Shown here piece by piece: positions 24,797 through 36,344 of a stretch of 64,000 nt of DNA. This DNA is from Ochotona curzoniae (taxonomy: Eukaryota > Chordata > Mammalia > Lagomorpha > Ochotonidae). How positions within the stretch are numbered: the stretch's first letter is position 1; every line of letters begins with the position of its first letter. The stretch is taken from assembly GCF_017591425.1 (NCBI RefSeq), contig NW_024464918.1, positions 25,510,001 to 25,574,000 of the forward strand, given 5' to 3'. A model generated the notes under the pieces. The model did no database searches, was not told the origin of the DNA, and saw nothing but the letters and a program-made list of their open reading frames with translations. The translations under genes were made by a program, and so were the position numbers.

Positions 24797-27700
24797 TGAT
24801 GGAGCAATGTCACTGAAAACAGGACTTTTAGCTAGATGGTCAAGTGAACACCTGTCACTGACACAAACAGGAGAACAGGTCTCCTGAAGACTTCTCTTCC
24901 TTCCTTTAAATAAAAATTAACCAAATCATTCAAATGACAGAGCTCAACTTCCTGAGTCACTGATGATTCAGTTCTGCTCTGGCATCTTCATCAGCAGGTA
25001 GAAAAAGGACAATTATGTCACCAAAGGAAAAAATTACAGGCTAGCAGACTTCAAAAGAAAGACAACAACCGGCTGTGAGTCAAACCCACTAGATGACAGA
25101 GAGGCGCAGAAATGGCCAAGAGGAAGAACGACCACCGCTCGGAACAACTCCGACAGCAGTGAGGACACTTGTCTCCCTCAAACATGTCTGTCAACGAGCA
25201 TCTTCCTGTTAGTCACAGAAGCTAAGGATCCAGCAACAAGGAAATGCAAAACAAACCCCCAAACAACTGCACGCATGCGCTGTGAATACAGCGGATGCTT
25301 TTATTTGCGTTTATTTGATACAGACAGTATTCTGTGGTGGGGACATGTTGTCTGGGCACACAGCCTCCTTCACAATGCCCTATGAGTTCAGTGTTAGGCA
25401 TGCATTCCTGGGGACTGGTCCACCCATCCTACATCCTCAACGCCACTAACAGTTAAAAAGTAAACAAGAAATAAAGTGGAATAATACACAATCACAACGT
25501 ATTCTGCAGGAACAGGAGGAGGTAGATTTTTCTGTCTCTCTTTTTCTGTTTTTTTTTCAGGTGCTTCAGACAGGGACTATAATGTCCTTGAAACCAAACA
25601 CTGGTGACAGTGGGCAGCATTTTTTGTTTGCTTTTTGTACAAATTGGGAGCGGAAAAACATGAGTATGCAACCAAATCATTGCCACTAAAATAGAGCCAG
25701 AATAATTTTGGTGATATTGTACTTGTTCTGGAGGTTGCCATGGAAATCTGGGAGCTAAGCTACTTCATTTTCCATATTTACTGAGTGACTCCGACTCACT
25801 CTAATGGCAACCCCATCACAAAGAGGAGGCGGGAATTCTGTTTATCACGGGCCCGGGAGGCAAGACCAGGAAAGCATATACAGAGCCAAGCCAAATTCAC
25901 ACATCTTGGCAGGCCTGAACATGTCTGGCCCACCGAATACGTACAACTGGAGGGGCAACTGACGACTCAGCTCTCCTGTCTCACTAGGAGGTGGTGGTGA
26001 TGGGTGGGGTGGGGAGATGTTTCTTGATGCCCAAGACTAGAGATGGCAAAATGGCAGACATCGCTGTTCTTCCACAGCAACTCAGGATGTCTCACACCGC
26101 CAAGCCCTCTGTGCACTATCAAAGCATCATGGCAGGGAGTGACCAGACAGATAGACCTTTTCCAAAGCCTGAGCTTTATACGAAAAAACGAAGGTGCAAG
26201 TGAAACACCCAGAGGTTCTTTGCGGCTGCAGTTGGGAGAGAGGTGTGCTCTCTCTGGCTTGTTAAAAATTTTGCAATGAGGTCTGCAATGTATCATCCTG
26301 ACAAGATAGGATAATAGCATGGCAGCTTAATGAATTTTGCAATAAAAAAAAATCATGTGTGCACAGCAATTTCTGAGTTTACCATCTCTGGGAAACACCC
26401 AAGACCGCAAGACACTTGGTTCGAGCTTTCTGAAGCAATCTCCCTGCTCTCTCCCTCCCCTCCTTGCCGTGTTCGCTCCTGATAACAGCAGCATGCCACG
26501 CCAGCCTGCAGCCCCAAGTGTCTGATTTTATGCTGATCTAGTCTCACATCCCATGATAAAAATAACCCTAAAAAGCAGTTGGGGAATGTTTGGGCATATG
26601 AAAACAGTTTGTATAAAATATTTAAAAAAATAATATTCAAAAGCCCATGATGGACCAAACAGTAAGTTAAGAAACAACTGAGCCAGTCTGTTGCTGGGCT
26701 GAGAATACGCGGCACTGACACTCCAGCAGGGCTGTCAGCAAAACTGCCTCTCGTTTCCTGCTGGTGTGGACCGCCCCACTGATGACTTCCCCGCAACGCT
26801 CAGAATAACCCCTTTCCTAGGGGCGTGGGGAAGAACATTAATAAAACGGGATTTCACAGGATAATGTGGCTGGCCTAGGATTGGTGCGAGTCTCAGGAAT
26901 GAGACTTGAGGCACAACAAGGAGGCTGGCTCAGAAACAGTGCGGTTTCACAAAGGGAGGGGGAGTTTTTACAATGCACGCTGACCAGGAGCTGATGGAGC
27001 AGCATTAAACGGATGCTTCACTACTCAGGCCACAGGCCTGCATCCTGCCTGGGAACAGGCTGTAGAGTGGAGTTGCTGTCCCCTTAACTGAGGACTGCCT
27101 GGTTTCTGTGGGAATCCCCAAACAGCATTTTCTTTACTGCTCATCAGAAGGCAGGCCTGATCACATGGCCCTTGTAAAACAGGCTCGAGATGGTAAACAG
27201 AATGGATATGTAGGGAGTTTTGTTTTTAATAACTTAAAAATAACTCAAGACTTCATAAATATGTATTCCTCTCCCATTGAGAAAGTACAGAAAAATACAC
27301 AAATAAATACAGAGAAATATGCCCCTTGAGCCTACTATATTCACTTTGGCATGTAAACATCCATTTGTTAGTAATACACAGAGAAATAGACATACGATAA
27401 ACGCTTGGACTTTTCTCTAACAAAAGCAGGCTCACCTCAGACCTGATCTCACATTATGTGCCACCTCCACTTAGCGAAAATGCCAGGGCTAATAGGCATG
27501 GATACACTTTTTGTCATGTAATGATCTCTCTAGAACCTTCCTGCCATGAGGTTCCCACAGTGGCTTTTTTTTAATGGCCCCATCAACTGTGCAGTTTTCA
27601 GTCACACACAGAAACCATGCATAATTAAGCCAAGAGCTACATTATACCTTCGGCAGCCTGTGTGACAATAGGAATCCCGTGTGGATAAGCAGGGCAGCTG

Positions 27701-27849
27701 CCAAAGCAAACAGGTGTGTCCAGGGCACCCGGGATCTACAGAAGCAATGGGAGAAGCAACACACGTCAGGCCCAGCACCAAGCACCCAGAGAGGGTGTGA
27801 TGTAAGCCACTGGAGTGCATACTGCCCCACTCTTTTTCTTTTCTTTTTT

Positions 27850-28009
27850 TTTTTTACGATTTATTTTATTTTTATTACAAAGTCAGATATACAGAGAGGA
27901 GGAGAGATAAGAGAGGAAGTGGAGCTGCCGGGATTAGAACTGGCAACCATATGGGATCCTGGCGCATTCAAGGCGGGGACCTTAGCCACTAGGCCATGCC
28001 AGGCCCCAA
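27850..28009 (-). repeat. CSINE, antisense, internally deleted, with 17-bp target-site duplication
   Basis: A T-rich tail complement and AAGTCAGATATACAGAGAGG pass straight to GAAGTGGAGCTGCCGGGATT and then to the head (CACTAGGCCATGCCAGGCCC). About half of the usual 315-bp body is absent. Perfect direct repeats TGCCCCACTCTTTTTCT lie at 27833-27849 and 28010-28026. Confidence 0.95.
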
Positions 28010-28359
28010 TGCCCCACTCTTTTTCTACAAGAAAGATACATAAGGGAAGTACATAGGCTGAATTTGCAAGTTCTAACAGGGCCAATCTGGGAAAAGATCC
28101 AGGGTGTATTAACAGGACTAAAAGAATTAATCAGCGCTATAATCCCAGCAGCTAGTTAACTTGATTTCTGTGAAACCAAGTCCAAGAACCCATCACACCA
28201 ATGCTGCATCTCATACCCAGGCTGCGATGGGTCTGCGCATCCTGCAGCAGGGCAACCTGCAGCTCCCTCACAGTGGTCTCTCTTTTGAGGCCGAGGCTCC
28301 AAATGAGGGTGATTCCTTTGCAAACTTAAGGTCAGGCCATAGCCCCATGATGATCGTCA

Positions 28360-28590
28360 TACAGGAGTTAATATTTATTAGGTGCTTGCCATGTTCCAGG
28401 CTCAGTGTCAAGTACTTTCCATGCACTACCTCACTTAATCATGGCCATTCCCCTCCAAGGTAGCTTTCTCAGCGATCAGTTCTATAGATGAGAAGACGGA
28501 GGCTCAAAAAAGGAAAGCAACACACTTCAGGTTCTAGAGCAGGTGAGCGGCAGCACTAGGACAACTCTTTCTAACAAGGGGGTCTTATAT
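28360..28590 (-). repeat. MIR SINE, antisense copy
   Basis: TTATTAGGTGCTTGCCATGT, TCCAGGCTCAGTGTCAAGTA, ATAGATGAGAAGACGGAGGC and GCAGCACTAGGACAACTC follow reverse-complement MIR through most of its length. Confidence 0.8.
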
Positions 28591-28684
28591 TCAAGTGCCA
28601 AGCCAAGCAGTGGCTCCACACCCCATCAGCCTGAGAGATGCCCTGGTAATAACAGAACACTGACTGTCCCACCTTGCTCAGCCT

Positions 28685-28860
28685 GTGGGTCTCCAGCTTG
28701 AGTTAATATTAGCATCACGAAGCTGCTTTTAAAAACCCAGTGCCTGAGCTCTAGCCAAGCCCTCTGGACTCAGAATGTGGTGGGGAGGAGACCAGGCTTG
28801 TGTATTTAACAAGTTCCATGTAAGCAAAAGCACATGCCTGTCTGAGAACAAGAAACTCAT
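28685..28860 (+). repeat. MER5-type DNA transposon remnant
   Basis: ATTAGCATCACGAAGCTGCT, TTTAAAAACCCAGTGCCTGA and TGTGTATTTAACAAGTTCCA are arranged as in MER5A. Confidence 0.75.
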
Positions 28861-29399
28861 CTTCACATTGTGATATACGTAAATACTCAGGATGAAAAAA
28901 AATTAGAGAAGCTGCTCTGAGACCAAGTGGAGAGACTCAGCAGATGCAATACCTTGGCACTGATTTGCTCTAGAGTTCCTGGCTCTACCTACTCCCGTTC
29001 GTGGGTTAGCACCATTCACCTAGACGCACAGGTCTGGTCTCTGCTGCATGATGTATCTGTGTGTGTGGACACAGGGAAATGAAGGCACTGACTTCCTTCA
29101 CAGCCATTCATCTGGCAGCATGGTTGAAAGATCTTGTCCATCTGGTTAGAGGTGACTGCAGATGGGAGTGTCTTGACCCACCATATAAAAGCCACTGGTA
29201 CATGCACAATGCTCTCAGCAGAGCTGAGCCTGGATGTGGAGTGGCAGCTACTTCCTGCCAGGCTGCGTGTTCAGGAACCATTCAGTATGGTGCAACTGCT
29301 CCCATGGCAGCCCTGAAAACTGGAACTCATGGCTTTGACTGCCTGTGGGATGCAGTCTACCACAAGCTTACTACTGGGGCTCAGTAACAACAGAGGCAT

Positions 29400-29600
29400 C
29401 GTTTGGAGCTGGCATGGCACAGCAAGGGAGGCCACATGGGGACAAATGGCTCCTCTGCCATTTACTAGTTGTGTGACAGCTTAATCTCTCCAGTTTCAGT
29501 TTACTGATCCATAAAATGTGAGATTCTATCTCATGGAATGATTATCAGCTATAAGTATAGGATAATGGGCTTAGCAGGCTACTTGGCACATTTGTTGGAC
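29400..29600 (+). repeat. MIR SINE, sense copy
   Basis: Contains CTGCCATTTACTAGTTGTGT, CAGTTTCAGTTTACTGATCC, ATAAAATGTGAGATTCTATC and TACTTGGCACATTTG in MIR order. Confidence 0.8.
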
Positions 29601-30039
29601 TATAATTATTTTTTATTTTTATGGCTGTTATTGAATGAGGTTCAAATTCTAGTTTTGGTTCTGGATCAAAGGCAGCCACTCAATGTCCCACAGCAGCCCT
29701 CCAGCTCTTCACAGGCATGTCCGAGTTGAAGGCAATTCCACAGTCCAGGTTCTTAACTGGAACTGGAGACATATTCTTTCTCAACAAGGTAAAGCTTGCA
29801 GACCATGCCACAATAGCCAAGTCTCAGAGAACCACATTTCTGCAACTACCTCAACAACCAAAGTGGGAACACAGAACACAGACTGGGAGTAGCAAGGAGG
29901 CAATGGAGGCAGACCGAACCCTTCGTTTGGAATGCTGAGGATCAAACAAGAATGCCCAGTCTGAGAAGCAGGTTGCTATGTCATGCACTCACACTTATAT
30001 TAAATACAAACAAAACACTATGAGGGAAAACGTCTTCCA

Positions 30040-30340
30040 TGTCCAATTTTTGAAACTATCTTTCCATGGGTCTCTCCTCAGCTTTAGGGATAGAGTTACC
30101 CACTGCTGCTTACAAAAAGGTCTGGCTCTCACGCTCCCCCTATTAACACTCAGCCACACTGGGCCCCTCCGTCCTTGCCATGTCTGTCTCAGAATTCCCC
30201 ATTCAACGGAGAGTCTCTGACTGACTGACAGTAACAATATTAACCCCCCTTCTCTAAAGCACTCACTGGTTTCCTGACAATCTGCATCTTCTTGTGACGT
30301 TTCAAACCCTGCATTTCCCCGTTGTTCCCTTTGTGCTTCT
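30040..30340 (+). repeat. L2-type 3' region remnant
   Basis: TTAGGGATAGAGTTACCCAC, GGTCTGGCTCTCACGCTCCC and CACTCAGCCACACTGGGCCC resemble the L2 region preceding its 3' end. Diverged, so the family call is tentative. Confidence 0.5.
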
Positions 30341-31064
30341 CCACTGGGTGATGCCTCAGAGGCTCATCTCATTTCATTCCCAGCCCTGCTGGCAGTAGAC
30401 ATGGCCTGGAGTGAAGAGGCAAGACCAGAAGATACCATCCAGGACCTCATCCTGGGAAGGGCCTACTGCCATCCTGAAGATGAGGCACCTTGTGGGAAAA
30501 GGAAGAGACTCCCAGAAAAGATCCCATTGATGCCTACAGATTAAAATAGAAGAGCTTTGTGCAAGCACCTGGGCAAAAGAATGGTCCACCTGGACAGGAG
30601 GAAAACTCGTTTTGGAAAATAAGACATGCATCATCTTCTACACCAGATACTTCCATGAGCCTGAAGGAACAGGTACACAAAGAAAGAGCCAATAGAACTC
30701 GCGAAGTGACACCTCTGGAAATAGGGAGGCAGACAACAATCTGATGCCAAGACCACTGGCAGATGGAGCTTTGAAAGGAGAGAACAGGTTCCAGCATCTG
30801 AACACAGCAGGCATCCTGCAAGGTAGGGAAAAACATTTACTGACAACAAACAGCTGGGAGCTTTGAAGGGCTCACACCCAAAGGAGCTACTCTGGAATCT
30901 GCAGGTTGGCACTGGAGAGAGAGCTGGGCAGTGGAATGCAGAGTGTTTTTGTGAGTTAAAAAAAAAAAAAGGAGCATAAAACAGACAAGAAAGAGATTAG
31001 GTACACAGATGTAAAAATAACCGAAGCTCTGAAACACACCTGAGGGTTGCTGTGAGGGTGGAGG

Positions 31065-31097
31065 TATGTGCTTGCGCGTGTGCGTGTGTGTGTATTA
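31065..31097 (+). repeat. GT/GC-rich simple repeat
   Basis: Alternating purine-pyrimidine tract TGCTTGCGCGTGTGCGTGTG followed by more TG, about 30 bp. Confidence 0.8.
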
Positions 31098-31333
31098 GCC
31101 CACAGAGCACACACCCCATAACAGGGTATTTGTTATGTGGCAGGAAAGGTAAAGTCACATTGGAAGGTATCATAATCAACCCAAAGTCCACAGCATGAAA
31201 TTAACAGATTAACACTGAGTGTTCATAGTGATATAAATAGTAAAGATAGACTCTCTCCAATTCAATTAAACATTCATATAAATACATTTACAAGGCATCT
31301 CAAAAAGCTGATAGGAAAATGGAATCAAAAACT

Positions 31334-31572
31334 GGGGGTGTAGGTATGTCCCACATTGGAGTACTGGGGTTTTACAACCTTTCTCTCACTCCTGGCTCCA
31401 CTTCGCTGCCAATGTAGACCCTTGCAAGGCAGCAGTGATGGCTTAAGTAATTGGGCTCTCTGCCACTCACGTGCAAGATAGGCCCAGCACAGCTGCTGTA
31501 GGCATTTGGTTAGGGAACCAGAGTATGGGAGCTCTCTGGCTGTCTCTCAAATAAATAAATAAACTTTAAAAG
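31334..31572 (+). repeat. SINE of CSINE type, old
   Basis: A GGGGGTGTAGGTATGTCCCA head, a diverged body with CAGTGATGGCTTAAGTAATT, and a CTCTCAAATAAATAAATAAA tail. The body is strongly diverged from young copies. Confidence 0.7.
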
Positions 31573-32469
31573 TAAGTGTTTTGTTACAAAAGCAATCTTG
31601 AAAACTAAGTATAGAGGGGTCTTGGGAAAGTTCACAGAAAATGAGCATTATGCAAAACATTATGCACAGACTTTAAACATTTTTTGCCTCTAAACAAACT
31701 ACGTTTTGCTTGAACTTCTTGAGTTTCAAAAACATATACACGTACATACATACAACACATATACAACTGTGCCATTAAATTCCCTGTGCCAGGGAATGGG
31801 GGAAGTTATACACCCCCCACCATCCAAGGATCAGGTGGAGATTTCTGTCCTGTTTAGAGTTCCCCAGCAAACAAGCAATGCTGCTACTGTTGATCTGCTG
31901 CTGGCTCAAGACCTTGGCCAAACACCTGCAGACAGGAACCCTGCCGTGTGTTCTGCAGCCTGGGCAGGTCTGCTTTCACAAGTACTTCCAATGCTGCTGC
32001 CTTACATGACAAAATTACATCTCAGGCAAAGATCTGCTTTTCACCTCACCTACATCTTCTTTCTTACACGCTCCCCAGGGGACCTTGAGACCTGTCCCCA
32101 AGCTGCTTCTGCCCCAGGCTCACCACAAACCAAGCACTAGGTAAGCCTAGAAGGAAATTACAGGCTTGCCTGACTTGTCCCCATCTGCACTGGCTTAGTA
32201 GAAAGTGTTAGGTGCCTGAGGCTCTCCTGGAAACCTGAGCAGCTCACTGCTCAGCTGCCTGATGCCTCATGTACTGGGCACACACACTAAGGCTAGTCGT
32301 GGTCCAAATGTTTCTGGTGTCCTTGGGGGGCACCAGGTTGAGTGCCTGCATTGTAGGAATGACCCTAGCAGATATTTATAAGGAACACAGGCTACTGCTG
32401 AAAGGAAGCCCATCCCAGTCTGATGTAAGAGCCTTAAATATCTTCCACGAATTTAATCTTTTTCTTTTC

Positions 32470-32725
32470 TTAAAGATTTATTTTATTTAAAAGGTAGAGT
32501 CACAGAGGGAGGGCAAAGAGACAGAGAGATCTTTGTGGAATCCCCTCTCGGTCTCCTGGGTGAGTAGTGGAGAGCCACACACTTAGGCCGCCTTCTGCAG
32601 TCTTCCAGGTACATTAAACAGCTTGCTTCACAGGAAGTGCAGCAGCTAGGACTCAAACTGGCATCTATATGAGATGTTGGCAACAGAGGTGGTGACTTAA
32701 TCCACTGTGCCACGACACTGGCTCC
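32470..32725 (-). repeat. CSINE, antisense
   Basis: TTAAAGATTTATTTTATTTA, GGAAGTGCAGCAGCTAGGAC, TCAAACTGGCATCTATATGA and a head ending GCCACGACACTGGCTCC. It lies 17 bp from an opposite-strand copy. Confidence 0.85.
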
Positions 32726-32742
32726 ATAGAAATGTGTTCGAA

Positions 32743-33055
32743 GGGTCCAATGTAGTAGCCTAGCGGCTAAAGTCTTCGCCTTACATGCACCAGGATCCCA
32801 TATGGGTGCCAGTTCGTATCCTAGCTGCTCTACTTCCCTTTCACATACCTGCTTGTGGTCTGGAAAAACAGTAGGGGATGGCCCAAAGCCTTGGCACCCT
32901 GCACCCACGTGGGAGACATGGAGGAAGCTCCTGACTTCTGGTTTCAGATCGGCTCAGCTCCAGACATTGTGGCTACTTGGGAAGTGAACCAGTGGATGGA
33001 AGATCTTTTTCTCTGTAAATCTGACTTTCCAATAAAAAAAAAAATTAAAAAAAAA
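32743..33055 (+). repeat. CSINE, full length, young
   Basis: Head GGGTCCAATGTAGTAGCCTA, then GCGGCTAAAGTCTTCGCCTT, GGATCCCATATGGGTGCCAG, GAACCAGTGGATGGAAGATC and a tail CTTTCCAATAAAAAAAAAAA. Confidence 0.95.
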
Positions 33056-33434
33056 CGCAACTGTCTCAAAACAATGATCTTGAGTTGCCGTGATGATAAT
33101 AACTGCTTAAGAAAAGCAAAATATCTGGAATATCTAAATACACTGAGGGACAAGCATATTATTGAATGCCATGAAACCTTTAAACACAGTGTCTCATGAA
33201 TCATGAGAAAGAAGGTCTAAATGCTGGAACACAAGGGGACAGAAAACCTTTATGACAAAGAACATGCCGGAGCTGATTTTCAGCAACCCCCCTTGAGGGG
33301 AGACACTGGCCTGCTCTGTGACAGACACAGGACGGCAGGGGCTGATGAGGAGGACACCTCCAGCACCGCCCCTAGCACTTACTGAGCTCTCCCTGTGCAC
33401 CCCACATCCGATGAAATGCTGTTTGCTGTAAGGG

Positions 33435-33702
33435 CATGCATTTATTTACCTGAAAGAGCAACAAAGATAGACAGGAAGAGAGAGTAAGCAAAAGATCTTC
33501 CATCTGTTGGCTTACTGTCCACACGGATACTACCAGCCAGGGGTGAGCCGAACCAAAGCCAGGAGCAGGGAGACCCATCTGGGTTTCCGATGTGAGTGGC
33601 AGGGACACAGCTACTTGAGCTGTCACCTGTAGTTCCCAGGCACATTAGCGAGGAGCACTGTGATGTGGGATTCAGGCAGCCTAAGCAGCATTACCTGCCA
33701 TG
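33435..33702 (-). repeat. CSINE, antisense, diverged
   Basis: GCATGCATTTATTTACCTGA, AAGATCTTCCATCTGTTGGC, AAGCCAGGAGCAGGGAGACC and ATGTGGGATTCAGGCAGCCT match the reverse complement of an older CSINE. Confidence 0.8.
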
Positions 33703-33825
33703 GGGACAGTGTTTTATTCCTCACAACAGCCCTGTGCACTAGACACCATTACTCCTTCACCCTAAAGGGAAGGCTGAGGCCCGAGAGAACTTTCTAAGTC
33801 ACACACACAGGGGACAGGATACACA
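33703..33825 (-). repeat. MIR-type fragment, antisense
   Basis: TTATTCCTCACAACAGCCCT, GTGCACTAGACACCATTACT and GGGAAGGCTGAGGCCCGAGA match reverse-complement MIR. Confidence 0.65.
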
Positions 33826-34029
33826 TCCAGGGAACGTGGGAGCTGGTGTGCTTTCAACTGTTACATTGAACTGCCCCTTACTGAGTGTATATCTGCTTCT
33901 TACTGTATTCAGAGCTCCTGGAAGACACATCCAGTCTTTATATGGCCAAAGTTTGGCAGGCATTCTGCGAATGCCAGCTGTGTGAATGCCCCAGACTTGC
34001 AAACTACACACGATTAAACAGTAACTATT

Positions 34030-34200
34030 AATGGGAACAGCTACCCTCAAGTACTGGACTTTGCCCAGTGCCAGGCCTGATGTTGAAACTCATAACTGTG
34101 GTCTGTCTTCACAACTCCCCCATGAGGTGAGCGCTAGGATCCCTATTTTACTGAGGAGCAAGCTGAGACCAGGGGAGGTAAAAGGCTGGAACTCCAGCAG
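34030..34200 (-). repeat. MIR-type fragment, antisense
   Basis: GCCCAGTGCCAGGCCTGATG, CACAACTCCCCCATGAGGTG and TATTTTACTGAGGAGCAAGC follow reverse-complement MIR. Only about 200 bp separates it from the previous MIR piece, so these are probably two independent insertions. Confidence 0.65.
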
Positions 34201-34401
34201 GATTGGCACGAAAAGCCCCTCTCCTCTCACTGCCAGTGGTACTGGAGGACAACAGCTGGAACAAGGCTCTGTACTTTAGCATTCAGCATCTATTCATGGC
34301 CAAGGCAGAAGAAAGATGTCACACAACCGTGCTGATGACATCATGCTTTTAGGAACAAGAAAGGAGGATTATTCCCTAATGAGCTGACTCCAAGTAATTT
34401 T

Positions 34402-34735
34402 CTGATTTATTTACTTATTTCAGAGAGAGAGAGCCGAAGAACCAGAAAGAGCGGGAGAGCAAGAGAGCAAGTGAGCAAGGGAGAATCTCCAATCTGCCAT
34501 TTCACTCCCCAAATAGCTACCAGACAAGGGAGGGTCAGGCTGAAGGCAGGAGCCAGACACTTTTTCTGGGTTTTCACCATGGGGCATTGCAGGGCCTATG
34601 AACATTCCTGGCAACTTATATTGGCCATTAGCAGGGAGCTGGAGTATCAGCAGAGCAGCTGAAATTCAAACTGGTGTCCAAGAGGGATACTGGCAGCAAC
34701 AGCAGCATTACCTGCTATGCCACATTATTTCAGCC
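34402..34735 (-). repeat. CSINE, antisense, with target-site duplication
   Basis: ATTTATTTACTTATTTCAGA, GGCAGGAGCCAGACAC, ATTAGCAGGGAGCTGGAGTA and GCATTACCTGCTATGCCACA mark a diverged full-length copy. Direct repeats TGACTCCAAGTAATTTT (34385-34401) and TGATTCCAAGCAATTTT (34736-34752) flank it, with two mismatches. A GA-rich run lies at 34421-34485. Confidence 0.88.
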
Positions 34736-35178
34736 TGATTCCAAGCAATTTTTTAAAGTCTCAACTCTACCAGGCCCCATGAGAGGTAGTATATGAGGGT
34801 GACACAAAAGGGTGGGCACAGCCAGACTCCAGCCTCACTGAGGTACATTCACTGAGGTTAGTCACACTGAGAGGCACCGAATTAGCAACTAAGAAGGTAA
34901 GAAACTGGCCTTCTGGGAGATGCTAGCAAAAGAGGAGCCAAAGAAGCGATGCCTGGGCCAGGTGGGTGGGAGGAGGCAGCATGACTGTGTACACTCTGGA
35001 GGGTTGCAGAGAGGGCTTGGTGGGAGCGTTGCCTTCCACCCATGACACCTCTGCATCCTGTGCTACATGGTGGCTGGGAGGGCACAATCCCAACACACTG
35101 AGGGACACACGAGGCCAGCAGGACAGACTGAGGGATGTCCCTGCACATGACGTTGGGCCCTGAAGCCCAGGGACTTAC

Positions 35179-35317
35179 GTTTCTCTGGTGTTTGCACGGT
35201 GTGGAAGAGAGTCAGGGGCCTCTCGCTGCAGGACGGAGGCTTCGAGTCGCTGCTCTTCTTCCGGGACAGGTGCAGTTGGGTACTGCTGAGTGGCACATCT
35301 GGCACGGTGTTGAAGAT
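35179..35317 (-). CDS. ARHGAP26: ARHGAP26 coding exon: start of the linker after RhoGAP
   Basis: The second exon in transcript order reads 46 codons plus one base. It starts IFNTVPDVPLSSTQLHLSRK and continues through SSDSKPPSCSERPLTLFH to TPEK. The basic, serine-rich stretch is the linker that follows RhoGAP in GRAF1. The acceptor is TTGGCAG|ATC and the donor is AAAC|GTAAGT, a consensus site. The reading frame joins exactly to the exon at 50940-51099 (phase 0 in) and to the exon at 19987-20137 (phase 1 out, where the split codon becomes CAG, glutamine). The text differs from my recollection of human GRAF1 at a few positions, such as VPLSST where I expect MPLTNA and QTPEK where I expect QSTEK. 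Those are ordinary lineage differences. The ARHGAP10 and ARHGAP42 linkers, as I recall them, do not have this sequence. Confidence 0.96.
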
Positions 35318-36159
35318 CTGCCAACAGAGGTTCACAAGACATTACACACTTGTGCGAGCAGGGAAGAAAGCACGGACTAGAACCTGAGGCAGCAAGGTTG
35401 CTGGACTCCCGGACTCAGTGAGGAACGATCAGAAAAGACCACTGTCACCTACCCAGGACTTCATTTTAAACATTCGCTCCCAGACAGCAGCATGAGAGAA
35501 CCCACTGGAGGCCCTCGTGGAGCACAGCCACTACTCACGGCCGCCTCTCACCCCTTCTGATCTCATTTCCGCTCCTCTCGCTGTTGCTCTTTCCAGGAGG
35601 AATGGAAGGCGGCCCGGAGCTCAGCCTAAGTTGCTATCAGTGGCACTGAAAGTGTCACTGCTCAGAACGAATAAACCAAAAGTCCCTTCATCTTTTTTCT
35701 CTGCTTCTATGTCCTGATTGTTAACTGCCTGCCCACTTGCCTACACTTCAAAACACATATTTAAGTCACATTGCACAAAGGACCAAGGAGCAGGACTCAG
35801 TTTCTCAACCCTCAAGTATCCTCAGATGCAGCTTTGTTCTTAAGCATCACAGCTCTGTGTTATTGGTGATGCTAAGCTTTCTTCTTGCTTAGAAAGAGTT
35901 GAGGGAAGAACATCTTTTTTTTTTTTCAAGCCCTGAATGACAGTAACATATAGATAGGACAGACAACCACGAGAGTAAAGAAATTTCTTCATGAGCTTTG
36001 TCTTAGGGACTTCAATTATTATTAAGTCCCTGGTTTTAAAAAATGAGAAGAAAATGACACATGAAATTTATGACAGCTCTGTTCATTTTTGCCTCAGCAG
36101 TTAAAGGCACAGCAGAACTGTCATTTTAACACATGGTACCTGCACGGAGCTAACCATGG

Positions 36160-36320
36160 TCACAGCAACCAGCACTTACTGAATGCACCCTGTGCTCAAC
36201 ATTTAGCTCTCTCAGTTCTTAGCAAACCTACACAACAGTTCATGTCCTCAGCATGCTATAATGAAAACCCGAGGCACAGAGAAGTTAACTTGCCACAGTT
36301 ATTGTTGCTGATGGTAGCAT
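36160..36320 (-). repeat. MIR-type fragment, antisense
   Basis: CAGCACTTACTGAATGCACC, CTGTGCTCAACATTTAGCTC and GAGGCACAGAGAAGTTAACT follow reverse-complement MIR. Confidence 0.7.
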
Positions 36321-36344
36321 AAGGCTTTAAGAATAATATTCATT

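Larger units (their letters stand above)
20138..35178 (-). other. ARHGAP26 complete intron, 15,041 bp, phase 1
   Basis: Bounded by a consensus GTAAGT donor at 35178 and a CAG acceptor at 20138. SINEs lie at 20.3, 22.6, 23.6, 24.5, 27.85, 31.3, 32.5, 32.7, 33.4 and 34.4 kb. MIR (28.4, 29.4, 33.7 and 34.0 kb), MER5-type (28.7 kb) and L2-type (30.0 kb) relics are also present. Stretches where I recognise nothing are 20.6-22.5 kb, 24.9-27.8 kb and 30.4-31.3 kb. Confidence 0.9.

Noticed and set aside
26353..26796. Minus-strand open frame of 147 residues
   Set aside because: No recognisable domain. Kept only as part of the repeat-poor interval.
27679..28056. Plus-strand open frame of 125 residues
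   Set aside because: Its second half is the antisense SINE at 27850-28009.
32483..32908. Minus-strand open frame of 141 residues
   Set aside because: It spans the inverted SINE pair and is repeat-derived.
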